Shown here piece after piece: positions 1-5,749 of a stretch of 5,749 nucleotides of DNA; positions within the stretch are counted from its first letter, which is position 1, and each line of letters opens with the position of its first letter. Made by a program: the position numbers and the translations under genes. The notes under the pieces are model-generated. The model was not told the DNA's origin. It saw only the letters and a list, made by a program, of their open reading frames with translations, and ran no database searches. This stretch comes from Bacteroidetes bacterium GWA2_30_7 (lineage in GTDB: Bacteria > Bacteroidota > Bacteroidia > Bacteroidales > GWF2-33-38), in contig MENC01000149.1 in the NCBI GenBank assembly GCA_001768155.1, positions 1 to 5,749 on the forward strand, read 5' to 3'.

Positions 1-1343
1 TAATTGGCTGATTTTTCGTATATTAATCCTAAATTCATAAATGCAACTGCACAATAATAGTTAGTTTCGGAATTATAATCATTTATTAATTGATTATAAA
101 ATTTTACTGCAACATTTTTATTGTCAGATTCTTGCGAATTTCTTGCTAGTCGATATAATATTTCATCATGATAATTTTTTAACTTCGTATTATTTAATTC
201 ACTTTCTAAAATTGAATCAGATTTTTTATAATATCCACCATCAAAAAGTAATCGTGCTTTTAGTAACGAAATATTTTCGGTATTATAGTGAGTAATTTCA
301 TTAATTGCCTGTTTATCAGCATCAAATTGATTAAAACCAGATTTTTTAATTAAATTCAGATATTCATCGTACTTTTTCAGATTATTGAATATTAAATAAT
401 ACCACGAAAGCTTCTGATATGCAGATTTTAAAAAGTTCCTTCCTTTAAAAGATTCTGCAAAATTTTCTAAATAAATATTTGCATTACTATCTAATTTATA
501 AAGCAATACAATTCCTTGCAAATAGTCGAAATAATCTATTTTATATTCATCAGAATCTTGTTTAAATTTTTGTGTAATTTCAAGTGCTATATTTGATTTT
601 CCGTGATGAATTACATAAATAATATATGAAATTCGAAAAAGTGGATTTTCTAAATTATTAGTTTTTAAACTTATGTTATTAGAATATTCTTCGGAAAAAA
701 TGTCGTTTGCGATAATTTTCAGGATACTATATTCGATTGATTTTTCGGAAGTTTCATTACAATATTTAAAATATTTGTAATTTATAAAATCAAGTCCTGA
801 ATTAATATCACCTTTTATTCCGATTAAATCTGTAATCCAAATATATTCATCAGGAACAGAACCAAATAAGATTTTAAAAAAAGCGAAAATTTTTAATAGA
901 TTCTCATTTTTTGGATATTTAACAATTCCCTGAAGTAAAAGTCGATAAGTTTTATAAAAGTTTAATGCTCCTTTATACGTTTCGCCCATTTTAAAATTAG
1001 AAACAGACATTTGAAAGTACATTTCTGTAATAGTCGAAAAATATTCGGGTGAATCGTTATTTTCATTTTCTAAAATATCAATATTTTCAATGAAATTCTT
1101 TTTATAACGCTTATAATCAATCTCTTTTTCGTTAAGTATTACTTTCAAAAAATCAATATAATTTGAAATAAAAATGGAGTATTTATTCTCGAAATCTTCA
1201 TTATTTATTAATTCGTTTGCTTCGTTAAATTTTAACTCATATACTTTTTTTAAAGCATTTTTGACATTTTCAGTTACAATAATTGATGAGAAAATATTAT
1301 TAGAAGTTAAAAGGAATAATATTATTATTAATGTGTTTTTCAA
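1..1343 (-). CDS. Secreted TPR-like helical-repeat protein, 3' end outside window
   Basis: The frame is open for 447 codons from a TTG at 1343 to the left edge, and the C-terminus is cut off. An in-frame TAA lies 21 bases upstream of the TTG with no ATG between, and the next in-frame ATG comes about 100 codons later. TTG (or a rarer ATT just upstream) is therefore the best start. Residues 2-18 look like a signal peptide: K2 followed by a hydrophobic stretch (TLIIILFLLTS), with likely cleavage near S19/S20. Residues 27-46 (VKNALKKVYELKFNEANELI) resemble the first helix pair of Bacteroidota secreted TPR proteins. Residues 390-423 have the 34-residue length and helix-turn-helix pattern of a TPR, and another repeat begins near 429. 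The middle is rich in Asn, Lys, Tyr and Ile with no catalytic motif. The role is unknown; periplasmic scaffolding or protein binding is inferred. It is separated from the neighbour upstream by a terminator, so it is probably transcribed alone. Certainty is high for coding, moderate for the family and start. Confidence 0.8.
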   Translation of the reverse strand, partial: MKNTLIIILFLLTSNNIFSSIIVTENVKNALKKVYELKFNEANELINNEDFENKYSIFISNYIDFLKVILNEKEIDYKRYKKNFIENIDILENENNDSPEYFSTITEMYFQMSVSNFKMGETYKGALNFYKTYRLLLQGIVKYPKNENLLKIFAFFKILFGSVPDEYIWITDLIGIKGDINSGLDFINYKYFKYCNETSEKSIEYSILKIIANDIFSEEYSNNISLKTNNLENPLFRISYIIYVIHHGKSNIALEITQKFKQDSDEYKIDYFDYLQGIVLLYKLDSNANIYLENFAESFKGRNFLKSAYQKLSWYYLIFNNLKKYDEYLNLIKKSGFNQFDADKQAINEITHYNTENISLLKARLLFDGGYYKKSDSILESELNNTKLKNYHDEILYRLARNSQESDNKNVAVKFYNQLINDYNSETNYYCAVAFMNLGLIYEKSAN

Positions 1344-1433
1344 TTTAATAGAAATACATTGTTAATTTTTAAAATTATTAAATTAAGCTAATAAAAAATA
1401 TCTTTTTCTTAGTTCTTGTCTAAATAAAAAAAG

Positions 1434-1457
1434 AAAACCCTGACTAATCAGGGTTTT
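1434..1457 (-). terminator. Rho-independent terminator of the nif3 / zinc-ribbon unit
   Basis: Perfect 10-bp inverted repeat AAAACCCTGA / TCAGGGTTTT with a 4-nt loop. It lies 44 bases beyond the stop codon of the zinc-ribbon gene. Read on the minus strand, the stem is followed by a T-rich run (TTTTCTTTTTTTATTTA), as expected of an intrinsic terminator. On the plus strand only four T follow the GC core and no plus-strand gene enters from the left, so minus-strand function is the main call. Confidence 0.9.
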
Positions 1458-1470
1458 ATATCATATAAAA
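1454..1470. repeat. 17-bp perfect AT-rich palindrome beside the terminator
   Basis: TTTTATAT-C-ATATAAAA is symmetric around position 1462. Its left TTTT is shared with the right arm of the terminator stem, so the two structures would compete in RNA. In such AT-rich DNA it may be chance, and no function is claimed. Confidence 0.35.
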
Positions 1471-1501
1471 TGATGAAAATTTATTTTTTACACTAAGAAA
1501 A

Positions 1502-2263
1502 TTATTTTTTACCGGCTAATTCCAAATCAACTAAAATTCTTCCACAATATTCGCAAACAATAATTTTCTTTCTTGTACGAATATCAAGTTGACGTTGAGG
1601 TGGAATTTTATTAAAACAGCCGCCACAAGCATCTCTTTCAACGGTTACAACTGCTAAACCATTTCTGGCATTTCCTCTAATTCTTTTATATGCAGTTAAT
1701 AAGCGGGGTTCAATAATTTTTTCAAATTCTGAAGATTTGTCAAAAAGGTGTTCTTCTTCTTTTTTAGTTTCAGCAACTATTTGTTCTAACTCGTTTTGTT
1801 TCTGAACTAAGTCTTTTTGTTTTTCTGATAAAACAGATTTAGAATCTTCAATTATTTTTTTTCTTTCATCAAGTTTTTCTGAAAATTCACGAATTCTTTT
1901 TTCACTTAGCTGAATTTCAAGTGTTTGAAATTCAATTTCTTTAGATAATGAATCATATTCTCGATTATTTCTAACATTCATTTGTTGAGATTCGTATTTT
2001 TTAATTAAACCTTGTGACTCAGTAATCTGATTTTTTTTCAGAGTTATTTCATGTTCTAAATTATGAAGTTCTTCGCTAAGATTGTTTAACCTTGTAGTTA
2101 GACCTTCAATCTCATCTTCTAAGTCTTGTACTTCGAGCGGTAATTCGCCTCTTAAAATTGTGATTTTATCAACCTCTGAATCAATAGATTGTAAATCAAA
2201 CAATGCTTTTAATTTTTCTTCTATTGAAACTTCAATTTCAGCTAAATTTTTAACTTTTGCCAT
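1502..2263 (-). CDS. Coiled-coil protein with C-terminal C4 zinc ribbon (COG1579 / zf-RING_7 type)
   Basis: The 253-residue cytoplasmic protein has no signal peptide. Residues about 40-185 form a long charged coiled coil with heptad-like Leu/Ile spacing. It contains the segment NVRNNREYDSLSKEIE (96-111), which resembles the conserved NNREY region of this family. The C-terminal zinc ribbon has two Cys pairs, C213/C216 (CGGC) and C237/C240 (CEYC), with a PPQ motif at 221-223 between them. All four ligands are present and the length is normal. The family's biochemical role is not established; nucleic-acid or protein binding through the ribbon is an inference. The ATG lies one base after the nif3-like stop (TAA-A-ATG), implying co-transcription and probably translational coupling. 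This pairing with a Nif3-like protein is a recurrent gene neighbourhood. The hairpin at 1434-1457 ends the unit. Confidence 0.93.
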   Translation of the reverse strand: MAKVKNLAEIEVSIEEKLKALFDLQSIDSEVDKITILRGELPLEVQDLEDEIEGLTTRLNNLSEELHNLEHEITLKKNQITESQGLIKKYESQQMNVRNNREYDSLSKEIEFQTLEIQLSEKRIREFSEKLDERKKIIEDSKSVLSEKQKDLVQKQNELEQIVAETKKEEEHLFDKSSEFEKIIEPRLLTAYKRIRGNARNGLAVVTVERDACGGCFNKIPPQRQLDIRTRKKIIVCEYCGRILVDLELAGKK

Positions 2264-2264
2264 T

Positions 2265-3365
2265 TTATTTATAATAATAATTTATAGGATTCGTATTAAT
2301 TTGCGACAAATATACTGTAAAATTTGGAATATTTTTTTTTAGAATCTCAGAAAAAAGTTCAATTGTAAATTGTTCACTCTCATAATGACTAATATCTGCA
2401 ATTAAAAATTTTCCTTCTGCATCGAAAAATTGATGATATTTAAAATCGGCAGAAATAAATGCATCAATATCCAGACTCTTTAAATCATTTACCAAAAAAC
2501 TGCCACTGCCACCACAAACTGCAACTTTTTTAATTTTTCTGTTGATGAAATTTGTATGCCGAATTACCGACAATTTGAAAGTTTCTTTAATAAATTTTAA
2601 AAAATCGACTTCTGGAATTTCCTTTTCAAGATTTCCGTACATCCCCACTCCTACTTTGCTGTATTCATTATCAAGAGGATAAATATCGTAAGCGACTTCT
2701 TCGTAAGGATGTGAAGATAATAGTGCATCAATTATTTTTGACTGCAAAACTATAGGAAAAATGGTTTCGAATCGTAATTCCTTTTCAGTATGAATTTTAC
2801 CTATTTCGCCAACATACGGATTAGCATTTTCGGAAGCTCTAAAAGTTCCTTCTCCGTAAATATTATAACTACAGCAATCGTAATTACCAATATGCCCTGC
2901 ACCAGCTTCAAATACAGCATTTTTTACTTTATCGGCATGTTCAGTTGGTATAAAAGTTACAAGTTTTTTTAATTGATTTTTTAGCGGATTAATAATTTTA
3001 ACATTCTGTAATCCAAGTTTTTCACATATTTTTGAATTTACACCTCCAACTACAGAATCTAAATTTGTATGACAAGCATAAATAGCAATATCGTTTTTAA
3101 TTGCCTTTATAATACAACGTTGAATATAATCTTTGCCTGTGATTTTTTTCAGTCCACTAAAAATAATTGGATGATGTGAAATAATTAAATTTGATTTTTT
3201 AGAAATAGCCTCATCTACAACTGCTTCGGTAATGTCTAAAGTCAATAAAGCAGATGTAACTTTCTGTTCATTATCTCCAATTATTAATCCCGAATTATCG
3301 TAAGATTCCTGATATTTTAGCGGAGCAATCTTCTCAAAATAAGAAATAATATCTTTAATTTTCAT
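2265..3365 (-). CDS. Nif3-like dinuclear metal centre protein (DUF34/YbgI/YqfO family)
   Basis: At 366 residues this is the long form of the Nif3 family, with the conserved fold split by a central insert. The N-terminal half carries S62-HHP (H64, H65) and CHTNLD (H99, D103). The C-terminal half carries DISHYESEQF with H327 and E331. These five match the dimetal ligands of E. coli YbgI (two adjacent His, His, Asp, and HxxxE). The insert at about residues 130-235, including GAGHIGNYDCCSYN and SHPYEEVAYDIYPL, corresponds to the CutA/PII-like domain seen in B. cereus YqfO-type members. The protein is expected to be a cytoplasmic toroidal hexamer. It is often annotated 'GTP cyclohydrolase 1 type 2 homolog', but that activity is weakly supported and I would not transfer it. 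The gene starts at ATG 3365 with an AT-rich leader and no Shine-Dalgarno. It leads the unit with the zinc-ribbon gene one base downstream. No convincing promoter was found directly upstream. Confidence 0.96.
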   Translation of the reverse strand: MKIKDIISYFEKIAPLKYQESYDNSGLIIGDNEQKVTSALLTLDITEAVVDEAISKKSNLIISHHPIIFSGLKKITGKDYIQRCIIKAIKNDIAIYACHTNLDSVVGGVNSKICEKLGLQNVKIINPLKNQLKKLVTFIPTEHADKVKNAVFEAGAGHIGNYDCCSYNIYGEGTFRASENANPYVGEIGKIHTEKELRFETIFPIVLQSKIIDALLSSHPYEEVAYDIYPLDNEYSKVGVGMYGNLEKEIPEVDFLKFIKETFKLSVIRHTNFINRKIKKVAVCGGSGSFLVNDLKSLDIDAFISADFKYHQFFDAEGKFLIADISHYESEQFTIELFSEILKKNIPNFTVYLSQINTNPINYYYK

Positions 3366-3374
3366 TAATTATTA

Positions 3375-3407
3375 TTTAGAATTTTTGGATTTAGGATTTA
3401 GAATTTA
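3375..3407. repeat. Degenerate 7-nt tandem repeat (TTTAGAA/TTTAGGA) upstream of nif3-like gene
   Basis: Units read on the plus strand: TTTAGAA (3375), TTTTTGGA (3382, 8 nt), TTTAGGA (3390), TTTAGAA (3397), then TTTA. The repeat sits in the non-coding gap between the merR stop and the nif3-like start, ending about 10 bases upstream of that ATG, so it probably lies in the mRNA leader. No function is evident. Confidence 0.55.
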
Positions 3408-3436
3408 CATCTGATTGCTTCGTACATCAAAGACAG

Positions 3437-3468
3437 TTTAACAATATAACAATTTAGCCATTTAACAA
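3437..3468. repeat. Four-copy 8-nt tandem repeat, consensus TTTAACAA
   Basis: Four contiguous octamers: TTTAACAA (3437), TATAACAA (3445), TTTAGCCA (3453), TTTAACAA (3461). Units 1 and 4 are identical; units 2 and 3 differ from them at one and two positions. The array ends six bases before the merR stop codon and lies outside any coding frame I can support. It may be slippage-derived filler or part of a dispersed family. Confidence 0.55.
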
Positions 3469-3474
3469 TAACCT

Positions 3475-3813
3475 TCAAGCCATTTCTCCTTTTATTTCCA
3501 AAAGCATTTGCTTTATATTTGTTAAAGTTTTAACAATCTCGAAGTTATGCTCAGTATCAGATTTATTATCTTTTAGTTTTTTCTTGGCCCCCGATAATGT
3601 CATTCCTTTTTCTTTTACAAGATGGAAAATAAGATGGAAATTGTCAACATCTTCCTGAGTAAACATTCTGTTGCCTTTTTTGTTCTTTTTGGGTTTAATT
3701 ATGTCAAATTCTTTTTCCCAAAATCTTATTAAAGAGGCGTTTACTTTAAACATTTCGGCGACTTCGCCAATTGGATAAAATAATTTTTCGACGGGTTTTT
3801 CTACGTATGGCAC
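3475..3813 (-). CDS. Small MerR-family transcriptional regulator
   Basis: The 112-residue DNA-binding protein consists almost entirely of a MerR-type winged helix. The helix-turn-helix is at about 13-36 (PIGEVAEMFKVNASLIRFWE), followed by the wing with GNRMFT (47-52) and helices QEDVDNFHLIFHLVKEKGMTL. A short C-terminal helix (88-110) is probably for dimerisation. There is no effector-binding domain and no metal-binding Cys, so what it senses cannot be read from sequence. The start is GTG at 3813: an in-frame TAA lies five codons upstream with no ATG between, and the resulting MPYxEKxxEKLxYxIGEVAEMF N-terminus is what I recall for Bacteroidota homologues. The next internal ATG (residue 21) would cut through the HTH. 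It lies 113 bp downstream of the M23 peptidase gene on the same strand, and close linkage of such a regulator to M23 and alaS recurs in Bacteroidota. Its targets are unknown. Confidence 0.92.
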   Translation of the reverse strand: MPYVEKPVEKLFYPIGEVAEMFKVNASLIRFWEKEFDIIKPKKNKKGNRMFTQEDVDNFHLIFHLVKEKGMTLSGAKKKLKDNKSDTEHNFEIVKTLTNIKQMLLEIKGEMA

Positions 3814-3842
3814 TGCTTTATATTTTTAAAATATTACTAATT

Positions 3843-3931
3843 AATCTCTAACTTCTAACTTCCTTTTTAGCCACGAAGACACAAAGTTTCTCCAAATAAT
3901 AATCTCTATCTTCTAACATCTCTCTTCTAAT
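3843..3931. repeat. Direct-repeat module flanking a CCACGAAGACACAAAG core
   Basis: A 20-bp sequence at 3843-3862 recurs at 3901-3920 with 18 of 20 positions identical. Both copies are built of 7-nt units of the type CTCTAAC/TTCTAAC. The second copy continues as ATCTCTC and TTCTAAT to 3931, reaching over the stop codon of the M23 gene (3927-3929). Between the copies lies AGCCACGAAGACACAAAG (3869-3886). I recall similar TTTGTGTCTTCGTGG-like strings in intergenic DNA of other Bacteroidota assemblies, but have not verified this. The module fills most of the gap between M23 and merR. Confidence 0.6.
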
Positions 3932-4907
3932 CAAGCGTTTGCCCACCTTCTTGCGAAGAAAATTCAATCATATTATCATATTCATTAGGAGTTAAATCCA
4001 AATAAAAATAATTTATTGGGTCTATAGCTCTGTTATTTTTATGAACTTCGTAATGAAGATGAGGTCCAACAGATTTTCCGGTACTTCCAACTTCTCCAAT
4101 AAGTTCGCCTCTTTTTATTTTCTGACCCTGCGAAACTTTAGTTCTGCTTAAATGAGCATAAAGAGTTTTATATCCAAATCCATGATTTATAACAATATGA
4201 TTACCATATCCTCTTCCCGAAAATATAACTTCTTCAACAATTCCATTTCCGGTAGAATAAACTGGAGTTCCCACAGGAGCAGTAAAATCTATACCGTCGT
4301 GATGTTTTTTTGTTCCTTTATATACAGGGTCAAATCTAGTTCCAAAATACGAAGAAACCCTTGTAAGTTCTTTATTAAGAATTGGTTGAATCGCAGGAAT
4401 ACAAACAAGTCGGTCTTCTTTATTTTTAGCTAATTCAATAACCTCATCGTAAGATTTTGATTGAATATAAAGTTTCTTTGTAATTTTATCAAGCTTTTTG
4501 GTAGTTTCAATAATGATTTGTGAATTTTCGTATCCTTCAAGCTCTTCGTATCTGTTTGCACCTCCAAATCCGGCATTTCTTATTGAACTATTAATTGGTT
4601 CTGCTTCAAATAAAACCCTGTAAAGATTATCGTCACGGTATTGTATGTCATTAAGTACATTATCAATCTGGTCGAGCCTTTTTTGTAAAAGTTCGTATTG
4701 TGTAAGTAATTGAGAATTATCGTTTTTTAATTTTCTCTCTTTTGGAGAATCAATTAAGTAACCGAATACAAAAAAGTATAAAATAAAAGCCATAATAATG
4801 CTCGAACCTAATAAAGGAAAGAATTTTAAGATTTGTTTCCTTATACTATGCTCAATCTTATCGAAACTAAGTGATTCAGGGTTAAAACGGTACTTGTGTT
4901 TAGCCAC
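3927..4907 (-). CDS. Membrane-anchored M23 (LytM-type) metallopeptidase
   Basis: The 326-residue protein is predicted to sit in the inner membrane with its catalytic domain in the periplasm. A basic N-terminus is followed by one membrane segment at about 30-52 and a coiled-coil stalk at about 55-95. The M23 domain lies at about 183-302. The zinc ligands are H203 and D207 (HDGID) and H285 of the HLH motif; H252 (YAHL) and H283 match the catalytic histidines of LytM. All core residues are present, so an active peptidoglycan endopeptidase is likely, cutting peptide crosslinks during growth or division. Some family members act only as activators. The start is GTG at 4907: an in-frame TAA lies four codons upstream with no ATG between. 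The resulting MAKxKYxxNPxxLSxxKIE N-terminus fits Bacteroidota homologues as I recall them. It is transcribed divergently from alaS from an overlapping promoter region. Confidence 0.95.
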   Translation of the reverse strand: MAKHKYRFNPESLSFDKIEHSIRKQILKFFPLLGSSIIMAFILYFFVFGYLIDSPKERKLKNDNSQLLTQYELLQKRLDQIDNVLNDIQYRDDNLYRVLFEAEPINSSIRNAGFGGANRYEELEGYENSQIIIETTKKLDKITKKLYIQSKSYDEVIELAKNKEDRLVCIPAIQPILNKELTRVSSYFGTRFDPVYKGTKKHHDGIDFTAPVGTPVYSTGNGIVEEVIFSGRGYGNHIVINHGFGYKTLYAHLSRTKVSQGQKIKRGELIGEVGSTGKSVGPHLHYEVHKNNRAIDPINYFYLDLTPNEYDNMIEFSSQEGGQTLD

Positions 4908-4952
4908 TTTATTTAGTTAAATGTCAGTTAATTATATTATTTTCAAATATCG

Positions 4953-4985
4953 TTACGGCAAATTTAATTAATTAATCTAAATTTG
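4953..4985 (+). promoter_or_regulatory. Probable alaS promoter (Bacteroidota type)
   Basis: A -7 box TAAATTTG at 4978-4985 matches the Bacteroidota consensus TAnnTTTG exactly. The -33 region is weak: the best candidate is TTA at 4953-4955, 22 nt upstream, instead of TTG at 19-21 nt. Transcription would start near 4992, giving a leader of about 40 nt before the alaS ATG. Confidence 0.5.
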
Positions 4986-4986
4986 C
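4958..4986. repeat. Inverted repeat GCAAATTTA-N11-TAAATTTGC between divergent promoters
   Basis: Perfect 9-bp arms at 4958-4966 and 4978-4986 surround an 11-bp AT-only-but-one spacer. Each arm contains one outward-facing TAAATTTG box. The symmetry may simply reflect two consensus promoter boxes back to back, or may form a protein-binding operator. Arm centres are 20 bp apart, roughly two helical turns. Confidence 0.65.
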
Positions 4987-4988
4987 AA
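4959..4988 (-). promoter_or_regulatory. Probable promoter of the M23 peptidase gene (Bacteroidota type)
   Basis: On the minus strand, TTG (4988-4986), a 19-nt spacer and TAAATTTG (4966-4959) match the Bacteroidota sigma consensus TTG-N19 to 21-TAnnTTTG. Transcription would start near 4952, leaving a leader of about 45 nt before the GTG at 4907. Its -33 element abuts the -7 box of the alaS promoter, so polymerase binding at the two is probably mutually exclusive. Confidence 0.65.
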
Positions 4989-5031
4989 GAAAAATTTGAT
5001 AATTATTTAACACAGTAGTACTAGGTTTATG

Positions 5032-5749
5032 ATGAATTCTAATGATATTAGAAATACTTTTTTAGATTTTTTTAAATCTAAAAATCATACTTACATTCAG
5101 TCGTCTCCAATGGTAGTAAAGAACGACCCAACATTGATGTTCACAAATGCAGGAATGAATCAATTCAAAGATATTTTTTTAGGAAATTCCACAGCAAATT
5201 ATACACGTGTAGCAAACTCTCAAAAATGTCTTCGAGTTTCTGGCAAACATAACGATTTGGAAGAAGTTGGGCATGATACTTATCATCATACAATGTTTGA
5301 AATGCTTGGTAATTGGTCGTTTGGCGATTATTTTAAAAAAGAAGCAATTGAATGGGCTTGGGAATTACTTGCCAATATTTATAAAATTCCAAAAAACAGA
5401 TTGTATGTAACTGTTTTTGAGGGTAATAAAGAAGAGAATTTAGAACCAGATAATGAAGCAAAAGAAATTTGGACTAAGTATATAGATTCTGATAGAATAA
5501 TCTACGGAAATAAAAAAGATAATTTTTGGGAAATGGGCGAAACAGGTCCATGTGGTCCTTGCTCAGAAATTCATGTTGACATTAGGTCTGATGTTGAAAG
5601 AAAAAAAATAGATGGAAAAACACTGGTTAATACCGGACATCATTTGGTGATTGAAATTTGGAATAATGTTTTTATTCAATATAATCGAAAATCAGACGGT
5701 TCGTTAGAGCAACTTCCTGCAAAGCATGTCGATACAGGAATGGGTTTTG
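5032..5749 (+). CDS. alaS: Alanine--tRNA ligase, 5' part (3' end outside window)
   Basis: The gene is open from the start to the right edge, giving 239 residues of an enzyme usually about 870 long, so only the class II aminoacylation core is visible. The enzyme activates alanine with ATP and charges tRNA-Ala in the cytoplasm. Diagnostic segments are FTNAGMNQFKDIFLG (37-51), RVANSQKCLRVSGKHNDLEEVG (59-80, motif 2 region), DTYHHTMFEMLGNWSFGDYFKKEA (82-105), WEMGETGPCGPCSEIHVD (166-183) and LPAKHVDTGMGF (228-239). The insert at 185-203 before HHLVIEIWN resembles Bacteroidota AlaS. Two in-frame ATGs lie side by side at 5029 and 5032. The second is preferred because the resulting MNSNDIRNTF aligns in length with usual starts such as MxSxDIRxxF, but 5029 cannot be excluded. 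The editing and C-Ala domains, plus the DNA encoding them, lie beyond the window. Confidence 0.97.
   Translation, partial: MNSNDIRNTFLDFFKSKNHTYIQSSPMVVKNDPTLMFTNAGMNQFKDIFLGNSTANYTRVANSQKCLRVSGKHNDLEEVGHDTYHHTMFEMLGNWSFGDYFKKEAIEWAWELLANIYKIPKNRLYVTVFEGNKEENLEPDNEAKEIWTKYIDSDRIIYGNKKDNFWEMGETGPCGPCSEIHVDIRSDVERKKIDGKTLVNTGHHLVIEIWNNVFIQYNRKSDGSLEQLPAKHVDTGMGF

Noticed and set aside
1174..1365. Plus-strand 63-codon frame starting MEYLFSKSS
   Set aside because: It lies antisense to the N-terminal part of the TPR-like gene, whose frame is open far longer and has a signal peptide. Its composition is typical of an antisense shadow.
2082..2342. Plus-strand 86-codon frame over the zinc-ribbon and nif3-like genes
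   Set aside because: It is antisense to two well-recognised genes, rich in Ser/Ile as expected for the complement of Glu/Asp/Asn-rich coding sequence, and matches no family I know.
2790..2972. Plus-strand 60-codon frame inside the nif3-like gene
   Set aside because: It is fully antisense to the conserved insert domain of the Nif3-like protein and has no independent support.
3428..3435. Minus-strand TGTCTTTG as a -7 box for the nif3-like gene
   Set aside because: One mismatch to TAnnTTTG, and no TTG at 19-21 nt upstream; the nearest TTG candidates give spacers of 6, 14 and 30 nt.
3882..3889. Minus-strand AAACTTTG as a -7 box for merR
   Set aside because: One mismatch to the consensus and no TTG at the right distance. 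The sequence is also part of the repeat core, which explains it better.
3437..3931. Possible CRISPR array around merR
   Set aside because: The repeats are 7-8 nt tandem units or a single 20-bp pair with no regularly spaced unique spacers. No cas genes are present.
4152..4433. Plus-strand 93-codon frame inside the M23 gene
   Set aside because: It is antisense to the catalytic M23 domain, whose motifs are intact. It is low-complexity Ser/Asn/Ile sequence.
3475..4907. A new regulatory or defence system formed by MerR, M23 and Nif3 genes
   Set aside because: All are recognisable housekeeping families in a neighbourhood that recurs in Bacteroidota. No toxin, nuclease, phage or transposase gene is present to support a novel system.

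Overview
The window looks like ordinary chromosome from an AT-rich member of the Bacteroidota. Four things point there: the strongly AT-biased codon use, the Bacteroidota-type alanyl-tRNA synthetase N-terminus, two TAnnTTTG-type -7 promoter boxes, and start sites without Shine-Dalgarno sequences. The gene order alaS / M23 peptidase / small MerR regulator also recurs in that phylum, as does the neighbour pair Nif3-like / C4 zinc-ribbon protein. These statements rest on remembered families, not on a search. No mobile element, CRISPR array, tRNA or rRNA was seen.

Layout. Positions 1-1343 (minus) hold most of a secreted, TPR-like helical-repeat protein whose C-terminus lies outside the window. 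It apparently begins with TTG, so an ATG-only ORF search would miss it. A clear hairpin terminator at 1434-1457 separates it from a two-gene unit on the minus strand, nif3-like (2265-3365) followed one base later by a coiled-coil zinc-ribbon protein (1502-2263). Upstream of these, also on the minus strand, are a short MerR-family regulator (3475-3813, GTG start) and a membrane-anchored M23 peptidase (3927-4907, GTG start). On the plus strand, alaS starts at 5032 and runs off the right edge.

The 124-bp gap between the divergent M23 and alaS genes carries a perfect 9-bp inverted repeat. Each arm contains a TAAATTTG box, one facing each gene, so the two promoters overlap. The two roughly 110-bp gaps flanking merR are filled with degenerate 7- and 8-nt-period repeats, one of them around a CCACGAAGACACAAAG core.

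Biologically this is mostly housekeeping: translation (alaS), cell-wall remodelling (M23 peptidase), a probable dinuclear-metal protein (Nif3) and an uncharacterised zinc-ribbon partner. I see no evidence of a new multi-gene system. The most unusual parts are the short repeats around merR, the symmetric divergent promoter and the alternative start codons.
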